From Agaricus subrufescens (lineage: Eukaryota > Basidiomycota > Agaricomycetes > Agaricales > Agaricaceae): 64,000 nucleotides of DNA. The stretch's first letter is position 1; each line of letters opens with the position of its first letter. This document shows positions 60,096 through 64,000 of the stretch, piece after piece. The DNA lies in NCBI GenBank assembly GCA_029945375.1, contig CM057066.1:1302001-1366000 (forward strand). The letters are read 5' to 3'. Under the pieces are notes generated by a model. That model saw only the letters and a list, made by a program, of their open reading frames with translations, ran no database searches and was not told the DNA's origin. The position numbers were made by a program, and so were the translations under genes.

Positions 60096-60435
60096 TAATC
60101 CAAAGCAACTTGAGCTTCTAACTGGGGGTTAGTTGAGGTCTACTTGAGGCCAATTTGCAGCTAATTTGAGATCTACTTTTATCTACTTGTGTTTGATTTG
60201 AGCTAACTTGCATTTGACTGACATCAACTTGAGTTAGTTTGGGTTTATTTTGTGAGAAACTTGAATCTACTTGCTTTTACCTTGATGACACCATGAGATA
60301 GGCTGTTTTTTCAAGAAGATTTTCAAGCAAATTTACTTGAAGTCTCATTTGGACAATTACTTGACCCAGTTGAATAGCTCATCAAGGTGCTCTCAAGTAC
60401 TGATTTTCTGAAGTTGCCTCAAGTTGGCAGACTTT
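60096..60435. repeat. Degenerate ACTTGA-repeat array
   Basis: Many copies of ACTTGA-like words (CTACTTGAGG, CAACTTGAG, CTACTTGTG, TTACTTGAAG) at irregular 10-20 bp spacing. Its right edge, read on the minus strand, is CATCAGCAAAAAGTCTGCC followed by AACTTGAGGCAACTTCAG. This matches the ends of the hairpin at 62394-62512. It interrupts the copia fragment. Confidence 0.6.
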
Positions 60436-61678
60436 TTGCTGATGGCCCCACCTCTTCCCAGCAAGGCAGGGCTCACATATGGGGTCAGGGGACACTTTAG
60501 AGTTAATTTTGAGACCTGTAACAAGCTCTTTGTTCACCATAGACCTCACATCAGCATAATTGTGGTGAATAAAGTGATGATACCATAGGGAGAGGTCACA
60601 GGGGAGTTTAGAGACCAAAATGTGGCCTCCAAGGTCAAAGTTGAGCCATCTAGCTTAGCAGAGTTGTTAGGATGGATGGTGGCTGTGAAAAGTGTCCTCC
60701 CCTTGCAGCAGAAGGCCATAGAACAAGCAGAAACTGTGATAATAAAGTTCTTGTGCTGTGCAAGGTATAGACAAGACAGCAGATTACTGTGGAGAGCAGG
60801 AACATGTAAAACCCTAGTAAACTTGACTGCTTTAGCCACTTTTCTGCTCAAAACTGGCTCAAAGACCACAGACCCCATCCCAGCAGAGTAAACAACTGAA
60901 TTATCAGCTAAGCAATTGGGAATGCAATGGGGGGAGTAGAGCTTGAACCAATGCTTGTGGGGGGTCATATGAGAAGTGGCTCCTGTATCTGCAAGCCAGT
61001 AGAAGTCAGCATTGAGCTGCAGAGGGGCAGAGAGCAAAGGGGAAGAGGTAGGGGAGGGGGCACTTGCATTTCCAGCAAATTCTTGCACTCTCTGCACTTT
61101 TTCAGCACCAAGAGTTGAGTTGGAGCTTGAGGAAGAGGTGAGGGAGTCATTGGAGCTGTCCTGGGCCTTGTTGGCCTTGTTTCCCCAAGTTCTGGGCTTC
61201 TGAGCATCCTCCCAAGTGCATTTCTTTGCCTTTTTGAATGTCCAGCAGTTGGTCACCTTGTGACCAGTCTTCCTGCAGAAATTGCAGGTTTCTGATGTAT
61301 TTTTGAAGCCAGAACACACTGCCAGAGCCTGGGAGCCTCCCAAGGTGTCCTAAGCATGTTTCCTTCACTGGATGTCCTCTATAGCAAGGTGTGGTGGATG
61401 GTGGTCTTGTCCAGCTTGTCCATAAGCAGGAGAGACAATGTGAAGGCCAAAAACTTGTCCAGAAGTGCCCCAATGAGTGCCACAGAGGCCAGCTCATCAT
61501 CCAGCTCATCTAAAGTGAATTTTTCTGGTCTAAGTTCCTTGAGACAACGTTTGCAGCCTTCTACACAGTTTATAAGCAACTGGAGTGACTCCTTTTTGAG
61601 TTTCCAGATGCTAAACAGCTCATCATAGGCATTGAACTGCATTCCAGCCTTTTTCTGATGTTTTTTTTTTGTAATCAA
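60430..61678 (-). pseudogene. Ty1/copia retrotransposon fragment (gag, protease, pre-integrase)
   Basis: Read from 61678 downward in shifting frames. A gag helical region (FNAYDELFSIWKLKKESLQL, DELDDELASVALIGALLD) comes first, then a CCHC zinc knuckle CNFCRKTGHKVTNC. Next is the copia protease FYWLADTGATSHMTPHKHWF with VLHVPALHSNLLSCLYLAQH, and the pre-integrase domain LPCDLSLWYHHFIHHNYADV ending ICEPCLAGK. This order is diagnostic of copia gag-pol. Frameshifts near 61380 and 60600 and the missing integrase core, reverse transcriptase and RNase H show a truncated, dead copy. The 3' side passes directly into the ACTTGA array. Confidence 0.88.
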
Positions 61679-61679
61679 T

Positions 61680-62289
61680 GGGGTTTATTTCAAAACCAGC
61701 CTCATATGTGGGTGCCATAACACATTCCCCCAACTTTCTACCCTTGCCAGTGTACATTGAGCTCCGGACAACATGCACTAACCTGTGTTCTTGTATCCAT
61801 GGGACAAGGTCAACTACTCAACATAAATAAGTAACAAAGAATCAGACCAGTAGAAAATAAAACTACATAAAGGCTGTTTTTTTTTTTTTTTTAATGGTAC
61901 CTCATGGTGGACCTTCAATTCAAAGTGCTACTACAACAATCCAATACTGGAGTGCCTACACTAAGAATCCAGACACCATAATGCATTTCCAATGGTGTGG
62001 GCCCCAAGACCACTACATATCACAAGAGCTACAAGGGAGGGAAGGAAATGTATCTGCACAATGAGGTCAAGTGCTCAAAGAACCCAAAACCAGAAACACA
62101 CATCACAAAATAAAAAGAAAATAGTGAAGCAAAAATGGTACAGACTGTGATGAACTGTAGCTCAAGCCAACATCCCCATAGGTTTCTGCTCCATATACAC
62201 TGATCTCCAACCAGCAGTCTCCAAAGTGGACAAAATAGCAAAGGGAAGTGGTGGGCACACAAACTGCAACTCCTGAAGCAGACCATGAT
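61680..62289. other. Repeat-derived spacer
   Basis: About 600 bp with a poly-T run (61877-61892) and practically no CG. A minus-strand frame of 85 codons (62029-62286) has no recognised domain. Presumed transposon debris, possibly 3' sequence of the LINE-like copy to its right. Confidence 0.4.
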
Positions 62290-63150
62290 AGCCTACTACT
62301 TCTTCAATGGGGACTGGTGGCAGAGCCAGTCCTGGTCAAAACAATTGTCCCAGAATGGACACAAAGTGTCTGTTGTGGAGTGTGCTAGTGGGCCATCAAC
62401 AAAAGGTTTGGCTACTTGAAGCTACTTGAAGGTACTTGAGGGCTACTTGAAATTCTCAAGTAGCCTTCAAGTACCTTCAAGTAGCTTCAAGTAGCCAAAC
62501 CTTTTGCTGATGCACCCCTGTCTTCTTCTTCTTGCTTGCAGAACAGTTTGCACAGTGATGGTCATTGGGATTCCTCTTCATTGTGATTGTGGCCTGAACA
62601 TGGGACTCTGCAGTATGCAGTCCCACACAGTGAGGGCAACATATACCTTTAGATTGGCATACATCTGTGTGGTGACCCCACCACTGGCAACGAGTGCACA
62701 GTGTAGAGCTAGGCCAGGGTGCAGTGCCCCAGATCTGACAATTCTGTCCCCCAATGAGAACATGCTTACCAATGAAGTCTCAAGCCATATGGCCCAAGAC
62801 AGAGTCTGCAATATCCACCTACATGATGCAGGTGTCTGAGTGTTGTGAAGTCCTCATAAAGCAGTTGGCATGTTTGATGGTGTGGGAAAGGGAAATTCCA
62901 ACAGGGGAGTTGTGCATTGCCAGGGTAAAAGCCTTGTGTTGCACCTGGATCCATCAAGCTGGTTCAGTGGGGATGAGAGGTACATCTATCACCTTGAGAT
63001 AGGACATGGAAGTGAGAATGGCAGCCTGGAGTGGGACAAGGCCATTGGGGTCAACAAGGTGGCAAATGTGCCTAAGCACACATGCAGACTTGGGGTGGGA
63101 GAGGACTCAGGAAGTGGCTATGTATCACAAATCTTGCTTACTTAATTAAC
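62290..63150 (-). pseudogene. LINE ORF1-like protein gene, copy 2, with Trp-to-stop changes
   Basis: The minus-strand frame can be followed from about 63150. It shows VDPNGLVPLQAAILTSMSYL, IDVPLIPTEPA, then SLSHTIKHANCFMRTSQHSD. After this come a CCHC knuckle CTRCQWWGHHTDVC, further knuckles CCPHCVGLHTAESH and HCANCSASKK, and the end DTLCPFWDNCFDQDWL. The order (hydrophobic RRM-like segment, then Cys knuckles) is that of fungal LINE ORF1. Five in-frame stops (TGA or TAG) fall where the protein context suggests Trp. A 119-bp hairpin (62394-62512) is inserted between the last knuckle and the C-terminal block. Confidence 0.55.
62394..62512. repeat. 119-bp near-perfect hairpin built of ACTTGA repeats
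   Basis: Two 57-nt arms around a 5-nt AATTC centre, differing at only two positions. Each arm starts CATCARCAAAAGGTTTGGC and continues with four units of CTACTTGAAG type. It interrupts the LINE-like reading frame, so it inserted after that sequence. Confidence 0.9.
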
Positions 63151-63221
63151 CTTGAGAGATAAATGGGGGAAGAGCAGTGATCTTAGATAAGCAGAGAGAT
63201 CAGATGACAAAGTACAACTGA

Positions 63222-63549
63222 TGTTGTTAAGTCTGGGTCTTAAGGACACCAAGACAAGCTACTTATATACATATCTGAGAAGGACCCAGGACACTACCAA
63301 TGACCCCAGGGACTCTAGTCATGACTAATTATGTATCTAAGTTTAGCTACTCTAATAATAACCAACCAATAGGAACAATCTCTTTACTACTCTGAGTTAC
63401 TCTGGGTTACTCTGGTTAATGATGTGAATAGAGAACATTCTAGAAGGTTCTAGAATGTTCTAGAATGGTCTGGACTGCTCTAGAATGATTAGATAATTAA
63501 GGTCTCTAACTTACGGCACAGAGAATAAAGAACATTGAATATCTCAACA
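63222..63549. repeat. Probable LTR (about 328 bp) of a retrotransposon
   Basis: Bounded by TGTTG (63222) and CAACA (63549), the inverted 5'-TG...CA-3' ends of LTRs. It contains two 10-bp tandem repeats: GTTACTCTGG (63393-63417) and TTCTAGAATG (63438-63487). The five bases flanking each side (ACTGA and ACGAC) do not form a clear target duplication, so it could be one end of a longer element that leaves the window, or an aged solo LTR. Orientation is unresolved. A GGTATCAG sequence 23 bp to its right resembles a tRNA primer-binding site. Confidence 0.5.
63433..63465. promoter_or_regulatory. Heat-shock element, seven perfectly phased GAA/TTC units
   Basis: GAA and TTC alternate with exactly two bases between units, at 63433, 63438, 63443, 63448, 63453, 63458 and 63463. 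This is the consensus binding array for heat-shock factor (three units suffice for one trimer). It lies inside the probable LTR. Binding itself is inferred. Confidence 0.7.
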
Positions 63550-63659
63550 ACGACTGGGCTGTTTTGGGTGATATGGGTATCAGTAGAAACGGTTTGATCA
63601 GGGCTTTCCAACGGTGTCCAATTCGTAAGAATCAAATAAGCCATTGGTAAGATATAACA

Positions 63660-64000
63660 TAATCTTCCAAATCTGTGACACTGTGTGAATTCTGGTTGCC
63701 ATGTCAGAAGCAGATTCTAGAATGACCTCAGCCTTGAGTTCATCCTTGAGGTGACAATTGCACTCCCTAAGGACTTCAGGAGTGATATTAATAGCACAGA
63801 TGCTAGATCCGGCTGGGGGAGTGATGTGGACACCACATCAAGTGGCACCATGAGTTGTATGCTTGCCCTTGTGTGCTGGTGTACACTTGGACACAGCAGG
63901 GGCAGTGGCAGGGGAAGTGGCCTTGGGGGAGGAGGGGATGGAGGCCAGCTTCACCTTGAGGATGCCTTTTGGAGGTGCTGGGACAGCTGTGGGAGCAGCC
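63660..64000 (-). pseudogene. Retroelement-derived coding fragment, runs off right edge
   Basis: On the minus strand from the window edge a Pro/Ala-rich frame (PAPPKGILKVKLASIPSSPK) with one stop continues into ITPEVLRECNCHLKDELKAE and VILESASDMATRIHTVSQIW. Position and direction suit the N-terminal part of the LINE ORF1-like copy 2, separated from it by the LTR. This linkage is inferred. Confidence 0.35.

Noticed and set aside
63550..63640. tRNA primer-binding site next to the LTR
   Set aside because: GGTATCAG occurs 23 bp beyond the LTR end, too far for a normal primer-binding site, and matches only eight bases; not called.

Overview
The window is nuclear DNA of a filamentous basidiomycete, most likely a mushroom-forming agaricomycete. 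The genes are split by many 50-70 nt GT-AG introns and packed closely on both strands. Among the recognisable products are a STE3-type pheromone receptor, a fused dioxygenase/P450-type fatty-acid oxygenase (Ppo), a C2-domain Sch9 kinase and a Cdc4-type myosin light chain. No species name can be read from the sequence alone.

Layout. From 1 to about 29 kb: an SPF1 P5A-ATPase (cut by the left edge), RPL38, a site-2 protease, a LaeA/UMTA-like methyltransferase, the SNARE YKT6, a Ppo oxygenase, a class II myosin heavy chain, a Cid1-like nucleotidyltransferase, the kinase SCH9, a small four-helix MARVEL-like protein, a tRNA-Gly(GCC) with a short intron, an RBM18-like RRM protein and RPL23 (uL14). 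From 29.6 to 43.4 kb: catalase, the lariat debranching enzyme DBR1, the STE3-like receptor, a secreted GH18 chitinase with a chitin-binding tail, and mitochondrial methionyl-tRNA synthetase. From 43.5 to 54.9 kb lies a very compact block: NOP4, a FAF2/Ubx2-like protein, myosin essential light chain (Cdc4/Mlc1), a PAC1-like proteasome chaperone, ORC5 and a large F-box/WD40 protein. Several neighbours here are head-to-head with only 21-55 bp between start codons, and one pair ends tail-to-tail 8 bp apart.

From about 55 kb to the right edge the character changes abruptly. The DNA is AT-richer and almost free of CG dinucleotides, and it is made of nested mobile-element debris. It holds one structurally complete Tc1-type (DD34E) element with an intact transposase and 217-220 bp terminal inverted repeats, and an internally deleted copy of it. 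It also holds a broken Ty1/copia gag-protease-pre-integrase fragment, a retropepsin-like fragment, two copies of a cysteine-rich LINE ORF1-like gene, a probable LTR carrying a perfect seven-unit heat-shock element, and a near-perfect 119-bp hairpin made of ACTTGA repeats that seems to belong to a foldback family.

How the genes relate: most are unlinked housekeeping functions (ribosome, rRNA processing, lariat turnover, vesicle fusion, replication origin binding, proteostasis). Two partners of the cytokinetic ring, myosin II heavy chain and its essential light chain, lie about 27 kb apart. The best candidates for undescribed biology are the architecture of the Tc1 ends, the ACTTGA foldback repeat, the heat-shock-element LTR, and the Ppo oxygenase whose P450 half lacks the haem-ligand cysteine.
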